Source of the DNA: Pyricularia pennisetigena
Taxonomy: Eukaryota; Ascomycota; Sordariomycetes; Magnaporthales; Pyriculariaceae
NCBI RefSeq assembly: GCF_004337985.1
Contig: NC_043741.1
Span: 1,368,269 to 1,432,268 of the forward strand
DNA: 64,000 nucleotides
Direction: 5' to 3'
Positions 1 through 11,600 of the stretch are shown one piece after another. The first letter of the stretch is position 1. Each line of letters starts with the position of its first letter. The notes beneath the pieces were generated by a model. The model worked only from the letters and a program-made list of their open reading frames with translations, had not been told where the DNA came from and did no database searches. Both the position numbers and the translations under genes were made by a program.

Positions 1-397
1 AAAAAAAAAAAAAAAAAAGATGAAACACGCCAATGCTGCCCAAGATCGTCGGTGATCGTCTGACCTTGGCCATGTGTCCTTCTTTGTTGGTTTTTTTCCC
101 CCCTCCCGGCCTCCCAAAAAGGATAAATAAATAAACTATAGGGGAGAAAAAAAGTGAAAATCTTTACCTATGTCGTTCGCCGAAAGGTAAGCAAAGCTGG
201 GGGGGCTTTGCATCCTTAATCGCAATTTTGCCAAGAATTCCCAAAACCGCTCAGCCCAATTGGGGCACGTTAAGCTGTTAAAACATGTGGCGGAGCTTTA
301 TGACCTTTTCTGGAATGCCCAGATGTCTCCACAACGCTGTGAAAGAGGGAGGCAGCCGAAGGGAAGGGTATATGACTTTGTTTATGGTGAATTTGAA

Positions 398-426
398 TTT
401 TTTTTTTTTTTTAAAAAAAAAAAAAA
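398..426. repeat. T15A14 homopolymer palindrome
   Basis: Fifteen T (398-412) run directly into fourteen A (413-426), a perfect self-complementary tract. A similar T10A10 tract lies at 47654-47673. No function can be assigned. Confidence 0.9.
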
Positions 427-1333
427 TGTCACTTGACAGAATACTACTCAAAATCGACATGTGTTGGTGGCAACAATAAGGCCTGTCAAAACTTGCCTTG
501 TGGTTCTCTCTCTCTCTCCAATTGGAAAGCCTACATTACTTGTCTGGTACCCAATTGGCACTTATAACCGCCCTGATAATTGTGGGCGGGGCAAGAGGCC
601 AAGCTTCCTTGGTGCCAAACTTGGGCTCCATTCAAGCTATGTTCAGACCAAGACAGAGAAACCCTCTTGTTGCTCCAAGAGGTAAGAAATTCCAATGGAA
701 ACAAACCCCTTCTATTACTCGAGTAGATATCGCTAACAAATGGGAATCTCCGAAACGCACGTGTTGCGCCACTGGTAGTGGGTTTACCATTCGCTTGTTC
801 CATATGGTTTGTGTCTGTTAACCTCTTGTTTGTCAGTTACCCATCACTAAAAGCTCACCCCTGTATCCAATCAAATGTCTTCTCTGATCTTACAAGAGAA
901 GAGGAAAAAAGAGAGAGAAAAAAAAAAAGATGCTGCCTGTTTTACGCGTACCCACGTTTGTAACGTATGAAAGTGTAACCTGTGTAGTATACTGTATTAA
1001 ATGATAAAGAAAACGTAATTCTTACAGGTACACCCCTCTATGTAATCCTTCATCCCGACTCCTTGCTTGTGGTTTTCCAGGACGCAATTATTTTTTGATT
1101 TTTTGACTTTTTTCTGGGTCCCCACAAAGATCCTACCCGTGGCGATCTGGCACCGCGCCCCGGGCCATTGGATGAAGGTTCCTTGGTTTGCCCTCATTGT
1201 GAGACGAGGCGAAGTAGCCTATCAAAAGCTCCGAGTCGCCCGATTGTGGTTGGTGGTGGGGGAAACCGGACACGGAGGACAGACAAGAAAAAAAAAATCG
1301 GTAGCAAGACGAAGACAACAAGAAGTGCTAGCA

Positions 1334-1369
1334 ACACACACACACACACACACACAGACACACACACAC
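1334..1369. repeat. CA dinucleotide microsatellite
   Basis: About 36 bases of CA repeat with one CAGA interruption near 1356. It is an ordinary microsatellite in non-coding DNA. Confidence 0.9.
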
Positions 1370-1861
1370 GCACAAACAAGCACGCAACATGTGGAGTCGA
1401 TCGTAACCCACTCGGAAGGTAGCCGGCGGGGGAATCATCTGCGTCGAGTGAATTAACTCGCCCCCTTTCCTAGATCGCGTCCTTGTCGCGAATGGTCGAC
1501 GAACGAAGGGTGCGGCAAGGCTTTTTTGTTTTGTCCAACTCACAGCCGACCGCCGCTGCTTAGTGCCTTTGCAGATCCCCTTTGAAAAATGATCGACATC
1601 TGTCTCTTTTCAACACGTGCTAAATATATTGTCGGCAAAAAGAGGAGGCTGCCATAGTTCTTTTTCTCCATGGGGAACCGATAACGGTGATTGGGGGAAA
1701 TGGTTTTGATCTATTCTGTCTTGCGAGAAGATCGTCAATCTTCTGCAGCTATCTAAACAAAACTAAATAATAAGGTTGTAATGGCAGGCGGGTATAATGA
1801 GCTTTTTTTTTTTCTTTGGGCGGTTTTCCAGGGTTGGCCTGCTGATGGTGATAGTACATGA

Positions 1862-2554
1862 TTATTCCCAACCTCGCCGAGCGAGCGCGTAGAATAGTGA
1901 AAAGCCCGTCAAATTGAGGGCCATTAAGGGTTGTAAGCGAGCGCTAGCGGTTCCATCTGATCGTTCAGCGAGAGACTGATGTACCCTATAGTGAGTGGGT
2001 TTTTGTTTGTTTGCAGAAAAAATAAAAAAATAAAATAAAACATGAAGTGGAAAACAAACCCGGACCGCGCGCGAGAGTCTCTGCAACCTGGCCAAGCAGG
2101 ACAGGTGGGACACCCTGACAACAAAAACAAAGACACAAAAGCGCACCGTCGACTGGCTCTTGGCCATCTCGGTACCCATGAACGCCTGACCCAAGAAACC
2201 CGCAGACAGGAAATGCAAACCCAACAACGCCACAACGAACGCCTTTTGAGAGTCCCAAGTTGTCGTCTTGTTGCAAGGCTCGTAGTGGTAGAAACCATGA
2301 GCTTGAGACCAGAGAAAGATAAACCGTCGGCTCAGAACAAAACTGAGTGGGTATCCGAACAACGACAAAAATGACAGAAAACGCGAAGAAACATCGTAAC
2401 GGAAAGCGATTGACGGGAAGTGCGCGAGCAGCGGAAGCCCACGGGCGCATGCCTCAAAACATCCAGTCCATCTTTTTGTACACGTGAAGACATTTTCCGA
2501 CTCCTGGTCCAACCCGCCTGTGGACAGGAAAATTGATGCTTTGCTGATATACAC
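1862..2554 (-). CDS. doubtful ORF, unknown product
   Basis: A 230-codon minus-strand frame, longer than expected by chance in non-coding DNA of this composition. The product would have three hydrophobic F/L/V-rich stretches (roughly residues 60-80, 106-125 and 140-180) separated by basic residues, which superficially resembles a membrane protein. No family is recognised. The frame runs through an A-rich tract near 2020-2040, and neighbouring frames on both strands are also open for 110-154 codons, so a low stop-codon background may explain it. No splice sites were assigned. It could instead be transcribed non-coding sequence downstream of the C2H2 gene. Confidence 0.15.
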   Translation of the reverse strand: MYISKASIFLSTGGLDQESENVFTCTKRWTGCFEACARGLPLLAHFPSIAFRYDVSSRFLSFLSLFGYPLSFVLSRRFIFLWSQAHGFYHYEPCNKTTTWDSQKAFVVALLGLHFLSAGFLGQAFMGTEMAKSQSTVRFCVFVFVVRVSHLSCLARLQRLSRAVRVCFPLHVLFYFFIFSANKQKPTHYRVHQSLAERSDGTASARLQPLMALNLTGFSLFYALARRGWE

Positions 2555-2869
2555 GGAGGCATCGCTTCAGGCTGTGGCCACCGTCGTGGCAGGTCGTGGG
2601 ATCCGAGGTAGAGTGGAGCGCAGGAGTTTTATGTCGACAAAATATAATAAGGGGTAAAAAAATAAAAGGATAAAAGTGATTAGGTAGTGATAGACGTGAA
2701 TTAAAGTTCTAGCGAGTGTAAGGCCGTGGGCCAGTCTATACAGGGGACACTCGAAGTGCCCCCCTTGCGAGAAAACAGATGCAAAATTCGAAGGTCTATT
2801 GTCGTTTCGTTTCGTTGTTGGCCGTGACGTCCGGGCAACATCTTTTGTGGTGACCAAGGCTTGAGAGGC

Positions 2870-4252
2870 TTAGTCAGAGTGATGGTCCTCGGAGCCAGCC
2901 TCGGACCTTGCGTCACCCTTGTGTACCTTGCGATGTCTGCGAAGATTGGAGACAACGGAAAAGTGACGGCCGCAACCTTCAACCTCGCATTGGAAAGCTG
3001 TTGTGGGTACACGACCGAGTCAGCAAAACGTCGGCACATAGAATTGGCAGCACAGGGGAGGGGTGTGTATTTTGGGACTTACGCTTTTCGCCCGTGTGGC
3101 TGTACATGTGTGTCTGAAGCGAACTTGGGCGTGTGAAGCGCTTATCACAAACCTTGCACTTGTGCTTCTTTTGTGAGCTGTTTGACACTTTGGAGCTGAA
3201 TTGGCCCATCATGGTAGAGGGCGCCGGCGGTGCATGGCTGGTCATCAAGCCCTGAGGCCTGGGGAGCGTCCTGCTAGCTAATGACTCAACGTCCGACCCG
3301 GCGGTAGAATAGTCGCTAACGCTCGAGTCAATGGATCCACCATAGTACCCGAAACCGCTAGTAGAAGACACGCTGCTTGAGTTCGAATGCGTCGAGGGAA
3401 AGCCATACGAATCGGCTGAGCCGCGAGCGCGGGTAGACGCATTGGGGCCATAGATGTTACGGGGTGTATCTTGGCTCATAGAGAGCATACCCTGGCTAGC
3501 TTCCAAGGCGTCTGCAAAGCGACTCCTCTCGTCATGGTGGAGTCTGTTATTATTGCATCGTTGTTAGTTAATCAGATTGCGCCCACACAAGACAAGGAAG
3601 TTGATTCTCTTGTCCCTTCCTTCTTAATTCCCTCTTGCGAAAGATGCTCCACTCACGATTGAGAATACCTGCGCGCCGCATGGTCTGCCTCGCTGGGAAT
3701 GGCCATGCTGTGTTGCATCGAGTGCGCATAGCGGCCAAGGCTCTCGTATGGTGCTTGCGAAGTGGCGACGTATGATGGATGAATTGGGGCGGCGGTTGTG
3801 GTGTATGGGGTTTCCGCGTATCCTGTCGTAGACGGAAGGCTGTTCACCGGGGCGAGACGACCGAGGCTAAGGAGATCTTGAGATGATGAGAGTAAGTCTT
3901 GTTGTCCTGTTGAGTGGGCGGCGAGGTGGGCCATACTGTGGGGGCTGTTGGCAGAAGAGGACGGGACCGGCACCGATCCGTACGACGCCAGTGAGGTTGC
4001 GCTGCCGCCGCTGCTACGGTTGACATGCTGCGGCACCGGAGGCTGGTGAGAGTGCTTCGTCAGGCTGTCGAGGCTTAGTGGGTTCGGGTTCAGACCACCC
4101 TGTGAGCTGCCCGAGTAGATACTGCTCGAGGCATTCACACCAGACGTGGGCGGCGCTGCCCATGGGTTGGTGAACTGAGGGTGATGAGGGGAGTAAGGGT
4201 CGTAGTTGAGGGAGCCGAAGCGTTGGGGGTTGCTGTCTAACGTCATCGTCAT
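2870..4252 (-). CDS. C2H2 zinc-finger transcription factor (3 exons)
   Basis: Exons 4252-3657, 3543-3083 and 2997-2870 join in frame to 394 residues. Intron 1 (113 nt) has donor GTGAGT, branch ACTAACA and acceptor AACAG. Intron 2 (85 nt) has donor GTAAGT. The first ~320 residues are Ser/Pro/Gly/Tyr-rich and disordered, with a start at MTMTLDSN. Two classical C2H2 fingers lie at about 326-380. Finger 1 is C-x2-C...H-x3-H (CKVCDKRF) and finger 2 begins CEVEGCGRHF. The second splice junction rebuilds the canonical TGEKPF linker, which strongly supports the model. The C-terminus is short and acidic. It is a nuclear DNA-binding regulator of an ascomycete developmental type; the exact orthologue was not assigned. 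An in-frame ATG at 4459 would add 69 residues of low plausibility. Confidence 0.9.
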
Positions 4253-5650
4253 GGTGTATTTTAAGTGTAACTTCGTCGAGGGTTCGTGGTACCGGTTGTG
4301 TATACAAATAGGATGGCAGGGCCCAGTGTCTTCGGCTTCAGGAGCGCAGAGGCGGTCTAGATGCCAGCGAAATGTCTGCGACAGTGGTGATGACGATGAA
4401 TAGCTTCCGGATCTAGAAGCCTTGTGGACGCTGATCAGATGCAAAAGAGCGTGAGACAAGAGATGGTCGGTCTAGTAGCGTCCTTTGGGTTGATGAAGGG
4501 CAAGAGCTGGAAGGAGATCCGCGGATGTGGTCGGCGGGATCAGCGATCCTTAAGTCTTTGCAAAGGGCACCAAGACAACGGCAATATGTGGTGGATGGGA
4601 TGTATGCTGGAGTAGCGCTGCAACCCTCCGCGAGCAGGACAGGGTTTGGCCAGTTCCGGTGGATGTCACTGACTGAACGTTCCGCTTTAAAACGTTGTCG
4701 ACCCTCTGTGGTCAGCGGGACAGGTGGGGACCCTTTGTGCCTTCTGACAAGCTCCAAGCAAAAACTGATCGGCAGTGAGATGTCCTATCTCGATGCCGAC
4801 CTATGGTAGTAAAGGGGCGGGCCTGGGGTCCACGAAGGGAAAGAACCAGGGGTGGGCCGTGGGTGATGATGGGATGTAAAAAAAAAAAAAAAAGAGGTAG
4901 GGTGGTGACAGAAGTGGTTGACAGGACAGAGGGAGGGGGCACAACCAGACTAGGGTCCTCTTTCTCTCTCTCTCTCTGTCTATGAGGAGGGTGGGCGTGC
5001 AGCTAGTCGTTGGGTTTGAACGGTAGGCCGATGTTTGTGAGGTGCCGTGAGCAAAGACCAAAAGAAGCAGGAGATCTGCAAAGGCGGTCTGTCTACTGAA
5101 TCTCGAGGCTTGATTTGAGTGATACGAAGGTGCTGGGGAAAAAGGAGCGACGGACGAAATGGGTGGTTGTTGATGCGAGTGCGTGGAGCCGTTGTTATGA
5201 TGATGGTGAAGGAGTGTTGTAAATAGGCATGGATATGCCACGAGATATGTCCATTTAACTCGGCGCTGATCCGTTTCACAAGAGCTGCTCTTTTCTTGTT
5301 ATAGACCCAGTCTACCAAATTGGTGGTGCTGTCAGGATAAACGCTGGCCAAGGCGAAGCAAGCAACAGCTGGCTGCTCTCAGGACGGTGCAAATCGATGT
5401 ACCGGTTTGTTAAGAATTGATGAGTGGGTAGCATAAGCGTATGCCGTACCAGGGAGGAGAAAGATGGTTGTGGAGTTGCAGACCGACGACCTTGCTCGTG
5501 GATGCCGCGAAGATGCTTGTAGGCTGAGGCGGACAAAATGGAAGAAGGGCGATCCAGGTATTGCGGTCCGCCCGTTTCGTCTCGTCTATTCTACCCAAAT
5601 GCTTGTCCCTTCCTTCGGGATGGGATGAAAGGTTTAAGCCCTGCTGTGGT
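4253..5650. promoter_or_regulatory. probable promoter and long 5' leader of the C2H2 gene
   Basis: On the sense (minus) strand this stretch is rich in pyrimidine tracts, including a CT repeat opposite 4963-4977 and T16 opposite 4878-4893. This is typical of fungal promoters and leaders. Open frames here (up to 146 codons) are low-complexity and carry no recognisable domain. The transcription start cannot be placed from sequence. Confidence 0.4.
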
Positions 5651-8600
5651 GCCTTGTAGATGTTCGTTTCGTGGTTTTTCTAGGTGCAATTGGGTTTGAT
5701 GTTGTGCAGAATAAGACGAGGCGAATATTGACACTTTCTGTAAGGTGAGAAGGTTGGCGGTGGTTTACATATCCAGACCCCGGCGCCGTTTTCTTTCTGC
5801 AAGCACGCACCAGAAGACAAGGAAACCCACTAGGCTAGTTTGCTATCCCAGCATGCTTGACTTGGTACCTAGGTCATCGCCAGTGATGGCAGTCCGCACC
5901 AAAAGGGCGACAGGGAGGAGTTGTGCTTTGCCAAGCCAAGGTACCCTTGGAGGGTGTGTCTTTTTTTTTTCCTCTCTTTCTCTCTGTATAGTAGTGGTGG
6001 GGCAAAGCTCTAGGGGGGGTGTAAAGACAAAAAAAAAAAAAAAAACAATCATTTTTATTTTGGCTCCAAAGGGTGACTGGCCAAAGAGATGAGACGGAAA
6101 GTGACGTGCGGGGACCCAGAGGAGTGGACTTATCCACTGTGCTCCAAGGCTGTCGGAGCCCAACCGTGTCGTTTGAAAAGACCGGCACGGTGAGACGGAC
6201 GGGGAGGGTTGGCGGCCCTGACGGCATGCGCACGGTGGGCCCTACCAGGGCCAAAACGACGGCGGGCCGAGGAATGAGTACCGCGTCCCTGCCCATTCGC
6301 TGTTGCTCTGAGTGGTCAAAGGTGATGATGATGTGTGGTGGGATACTTGTGGCAATGAGGCTTCGCCGCTTTTTGACACTGTGACGCACAGTACAAGACA
6401 AATCCAGCTTAGTCGGTTTCCCGCTCCAATCAATCAGGTAGCCCCATGTCTAGCGCACTGTAAGTACCTACCTACCTAGGGCACTTGCGGTATCTGCCCG
6501 GTGTTGATGCTAGGCTTGTCTGGTTGGTCGTTCCCGTCCGCCCCTGCCTCACAAAAAATGCTAAGCCCGCGCCGCTGATGTATGTGTTCAATGCACGCTG
6601 CGGTTTCCCCAGGCTTTCGGTCCATTCTGTTGCTGGTGGCTGTGTTTTGTTTTGCCCTACAGGCCGTGGAAGCGCCGGGGAAAGGGAGCTTGCAATGGCG
6701 CTTGTCTACATGGCTTTGACAATATTTGTTTTCTTTTGCGATGCCGCCTCTCCTGCCTTGGTGGATGGAGACCTATGCAGAGAATGGCGTGCTTTGGAAA
6801 AATGCAGCGAAGTCAATTTGCTCCCAGGGACTGACAACAAACAAAACACATAGAATAAAAAAAAAATCAGATAAAAAAATAGCGGACCCGGCATAATCGT
6901 TCAGACGTCGCTCTTGATGCCCAGCATACCTTCAGTACCTATTTCGCCTTTGATTTGAGATTAAGGTCCACAAAAGCTTGCAAAACACATGATCTGTGGC
7001 GTGTATATTTAGAACAATTTTTTAGGAGACTCAATGCCGGAATAGAGATAGCAGTTTTGTCACTTGTTGTCGACACATGGATTTCGGATCCCAACCTTGA
7101 GGTGGGTGAGGTACCCTACCCTAATGAGTCCGATATTACCACTGTCGGGGTGTGGGTGTATGTGCAATTCTAATCGAGGTATAATAACAAGATGCTATAC
7201 TGTAGTTTGGGATGAGGAGTGGGGTCGTATCTGCCTCAAGTGGACCGCCATCATGTCTCACGCATCCTTTGCCGCCTGAGAGGCAGGCAAGGTACGTACC
7301 GTCTCTGATGTACTGTACACTTCTTTTTTGGTGCCCACAGGTGAACGACTCTTGTGACGGTACCTTGTCTAGCATTTTATTTGTTATTGTCATTTTACTT
7401 CTTTATTTTCCTATTTTTGCGTCATCCACCCCCCCAGTCTGTTGTTGATACTGCCACAACACTATGAAGCAGCCTACCTGACTCGAATCTCTATTTGCTC
7501 CTAATTGAAATTATGAGCGGCTCTGCACACATGGCTCTCAGATCATGCGGTGGGATATGGATGGAAATAGACGTTAGACCAAGGATTCTGTAGGGGTTCG
7601 GTTCGTCCGTAGGGGAAGGGAGTTGAGTTGGCAGCTAACTCTCGAGTGTATTCAAAATGTACGTGCAGCAAAAAAAAAAAAAGTCCCTTGCCGAGGCGCG
7701 GGATAAGTACAGCAGTGTCGTCATAAGCTTAGCACAGACAAAAGTGAGGGATTTGAAGCCTGGGCAATTTTTTTTTCCTTTTTGGTTCTTCGTTTTGACG
7801 TCTGCTCGCATACCTAGGTAAACAAATGAGACAAACTGCACAGTTGACATCACCGGCCCGACAGGGGCATTTGCCGCAAGTGACGCTAGGTAGGTCAGAG
7901 TCTCTAGGGAGGAGGTGGTGAACATGGTTGAAGGAATGTGTGATACCACGGTGCTGGGGGTTGGTTAAGCAGCCAACCGAATGAATGAGTGCCTCTGGTG
8001 GAGGAGCACCACCCTTTGAACAAAGGCACGTTACACTTATGACGAGCTTGGGCAATGTTTTTTCTGTTACCGATGACATATTGATGCTATATAGCCCCCG
8101 ACAAAATTTATGATAGCCTACCGCACCCATGTTCCAAAACAGCCGCCTTCTGATATATTGGGTGTCTGTCTGACCTGTTGTATGACGTCTGCTCCCCTCC
8201 TAATTCGCTTCAAGGCTGTGGTGGGAAAGATGTTCCAGTGGAGCGACTCTGCGGTTTGATGACGGTCTTGTCGTCTTTGATGATGGTATAAGGGGAATAA
8301 AGATAGGGTAGGACTGCTGCCTCCATGTATTGGACTGTCTGTCCCGGTCGCGTCAGAAGGCTTGTCGCCGCCAAGTCTGCCCACACGAACAAAGCCCCGC
8401 TCACGACGTCAATGACACTTCTGAAATGCCCCCGGTAATAGTGCATTTACATTACCCGCACTCCATGTACTTTACTTGGTCACTGGTATGCGGTGCGTGA
8501 ATACCTCAGGCACGCAAGTTGTGTTGCGCCAACCCACCTAAACTCACATTCAACAACCTTAGCCGCGCCAACTTATCCCCCTGTTCAATCAAGGACGGCT

Positions 8601-11600
8601 TTTTTGCTGCCCTGGTTCCGCTACTCCTCTCTCTCACCTTTGCTTTTCCTTTTCACTCACGTAACTTGGTCGCCGACTGCTCTGTGAGTTCGACAAGTGG
8701 AGACGGAGAGTTCCATCCTACTACTACTTAGTTCCACTGGACCGGTCTCGATCTAAGTTTGAATGGGTCTTTTGATGGACACTCGATGGAGTACTTGGAC
8801 AAAATTCTCTGCTCCCATCGACTGTTCAATGTTGGGTCGCAAGGAGGGCAAACCTACCGCAGAGGTGACCGGGGGGCAGCACTTCGCTACAGCCCGCGCT
8901 CGCAGCACTCCGGGAATAAAGTCGCAGAAATTGACAAGACAGTGAACAAGCGTGCATTTCGGGGTCAGGCCATCGTTGATTGGACTGGAGGCGGTTGGCA
9001 TGCCTGCCTTCAACTTGCACCCCCACTAGACTGCAACAAAAATCCCCGGAAGCAATCTGAAATGGGCATCTGTGCACATTCATGCAAAGCACAATCAATC
9101 AATCAATCGAAATACGATCCATCCTTTATCAGTCGTGTAGTTTTGGCGATGTTGGTTTTATTTCGGCTCAAGAGTCTTCCAGATAAAAGACCCTCAACGA
9201 CCACGAAATAGTATAGAGGCGGTCGCAACGCTATCGCCTTCGGTGGGATGCGGATGACTTGTTTCCCTCCGCTAGGTCCCGAACTAAGTGGGAGTCCGAG
9301 GATTCTTGTGTCGCAAACGGGCCGCATTGAGGATGTGTCCGCCAGGGTCTTAGCAACCAACGTATACGACAACGGATACGTAGAGTTTGCGGGTTTGTAG
9401 CTACTGTGATTAACATGCCTTCCTTTGCCTGCCTGTCTTAGTAATGTTAGTAATGTCACCCTTGTGTTCTTGGGACTTGGGCGCTTGCAGCGAATCCTAG
9501 ATCCGATCAACAAAGTATTCCAAATCAGCTGTCAAGGCCCCTTTGCCGAGTGTCCACCCAGGCTACGACGTACAGTGAAAAGTCAGGCTGTCCAAGTCAG
9601 CAACTATCATAGCCGCGTCTGCTGCAATTTGAAGGCCAAGAGCAGTATCAATTAGCCCATCATTGCCTGATGTGGCCATGTGGGTTAGAACCATCACAAC
9701 TCTCCACCGCTTCACCACTCGCGCGCAAACGGCCGGTCCTGGAAGGCCATCTTGTCGTCCGACTCGAGCCCGGCCCCGCCTTGCGGGGTGGTGTGTACTG
9801 ATCGTTGGCTGGTCAGATGCAAATCAAAGTAGGGTCGTGTCTGCGCGATGTTTGGCACGTTTATGCCGGTTCTGCAATAGCGAGTGATTTTGTACGGATG
9901 AGGCCGCCTGGATAGTAGGCGAGTCGAGTGGCGGCAGACACAGGAGTGGGCTGATACCCCTACCCACTAAATTTTTCCATCCGTCTTTCATACGCAGCAA
10001 ATAGTAAACTCTTCGCAAGTTGAGGTGATGTGGGACTCGAGATACGGAGTCCAACTGATATTATCTTGTGCTAGAGCAATCGTAAGTTGTCTACACCCCC
10101 CCGCCCCGCTACCTACCGTTTGCTGTCTACAAGTGAAGTCTACTTTTGGACAGACAAATATGCATCGAGCACAGAATTAACAAATTCAAGCTGAATAAAG
10201 AGCTTCAACAAGGAACTACCCTTACACCACGGAGGACTAAAAAAAAAAAAAAAAAAAACTGACTTGTTGTGAAATCAATACAGGGGTATGCAAGGCGCTG
10301 GCCACAACTCTTTTTTTTTTTTTTTTATCCATTCCTCCCCTTGACTCCCGGCATGCCGTCGTTGATGTTTGCCCATCAAAAACAGAACCCAAGTTCATCC
10401 CATCTCCACCCGAAGAGACTAGCGTAAATGTGAAACACTGGCATACCAGGGGCCCCGGTCGGCACTGGAAGTGAGATCGCCGACTTTCCCGCCTGTTTGG
10501 GGTAGGTGCATCGCGAAAGAGGATGTGACCACCCAACGGGTGCCCCTCCAACACAACAAGCGAGCAGAAAGAGACAGAGAGAGAAAAAGAAGTCAAGAAC
10601 TCAAGGAGAGAGAGGCGGATCAACTCCGCTTTTCTGCAATCCTTCCCGAAAAGCCATCAGAACGCTTCAAGAGCGGCCCAGGTAGGCATGTAGCACTGAA
10701 GATTGCAGAGAGATTGCCGTTGGCCATCGTACCATCGTCTAAAAAAGGGCCAAGAGCTCGAGTAGATAATTTTAGTATCTGCTCATTTAGGGGATTTGGC
10801 GAGTATGGGGAAAAGACTAGCTAGCACTATCACGTCCCAGACGTCGAACAACCGACGTCCATCAGTGGCCAGTCATCACCGAGACAGATGACCAATGGGG
10901 GGATCTGATTACACATATCAACCGGCCAAAAGTGGCGATGGATTTTCACTCGAATAACCCCTTTTATTTCGGGAGCCGGGGAAGCGATTAACTTTAGGAC
11001 GGGATATCGTCTCCGTGACCGGACATGCATCAAGCAAAATGGGGGAGGTTTTTGCGAAGTTTCTACCGCGGGAAAAATGTATAGCAGTCTGTGATCTTCA
11101 CATGCTTCGATCGAGGGTATAGTCCCTTGTTTTTTTTCTCCCTCTCGGCTTGTTCTCTTTTTTTTTTTACCTCACACAGCAACATTGGTACCGAGCACCT
11201 TTTGCCCCCCATAGATGACAGGGCGTTTGCGGATCACCAGGCGCATAGCAAGGCAGGTACAAGCCGTGGAATAGTCATAGGGACACTGGATTGGATCACG
11301 GCCAGTTCCCACAGGGTCCACGCGGCTGCCCGCGGTACCGTAGATTGATTAAGAAAAGTTGCAAGGCCTATCCGTACTCTAGGCGAACATAGGACGGAAG
11401 AGGGGCTCTTTTCTTACGGCTCCTCATCCACACCCGGGATCCCGGACGGCCGGATGAAAATAAAAAGACGAAGAGAGGTCCCTAACCACCGATCGCCTGC
11501 CGGATGTCGAGTCAGGTGTTTCCCCCCCTGCCCAAAGTTTTGTTTCTCGGCTCAGGACTGGTGCGGGATCGTCCCACCACCACTTACAGTACAACGGTGG

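Larger units (their letters stand above)
1..2869. other. intergenic, no confident gene
   Basis: This stretch lies downstream of the C2H2 factor. It opens with an A18 run, which may be a contig or window edge. It holds a T15A14 palindrome at 398-426 and a CA microsatellite at 1334-1369. Open frames exist (plus 498-821, minus 2554-1862) but none has a recognisable family motif. The minus-strand 230-codon frame is described separately as a doubtful ORF. Confidence 0.6.

Noticed and set aside
498..821. 107-codon plus-strand frame with a hydrophobic segment near its start
   Set aside because: No family or splice support; could be chance.
4253..4459. Upstream in-frame ATG for the first C2H2 factor
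   Set aside because: Adds 69 residues of His/Ser-rich leader-like sequence; the MTMTLDSN start fits better.
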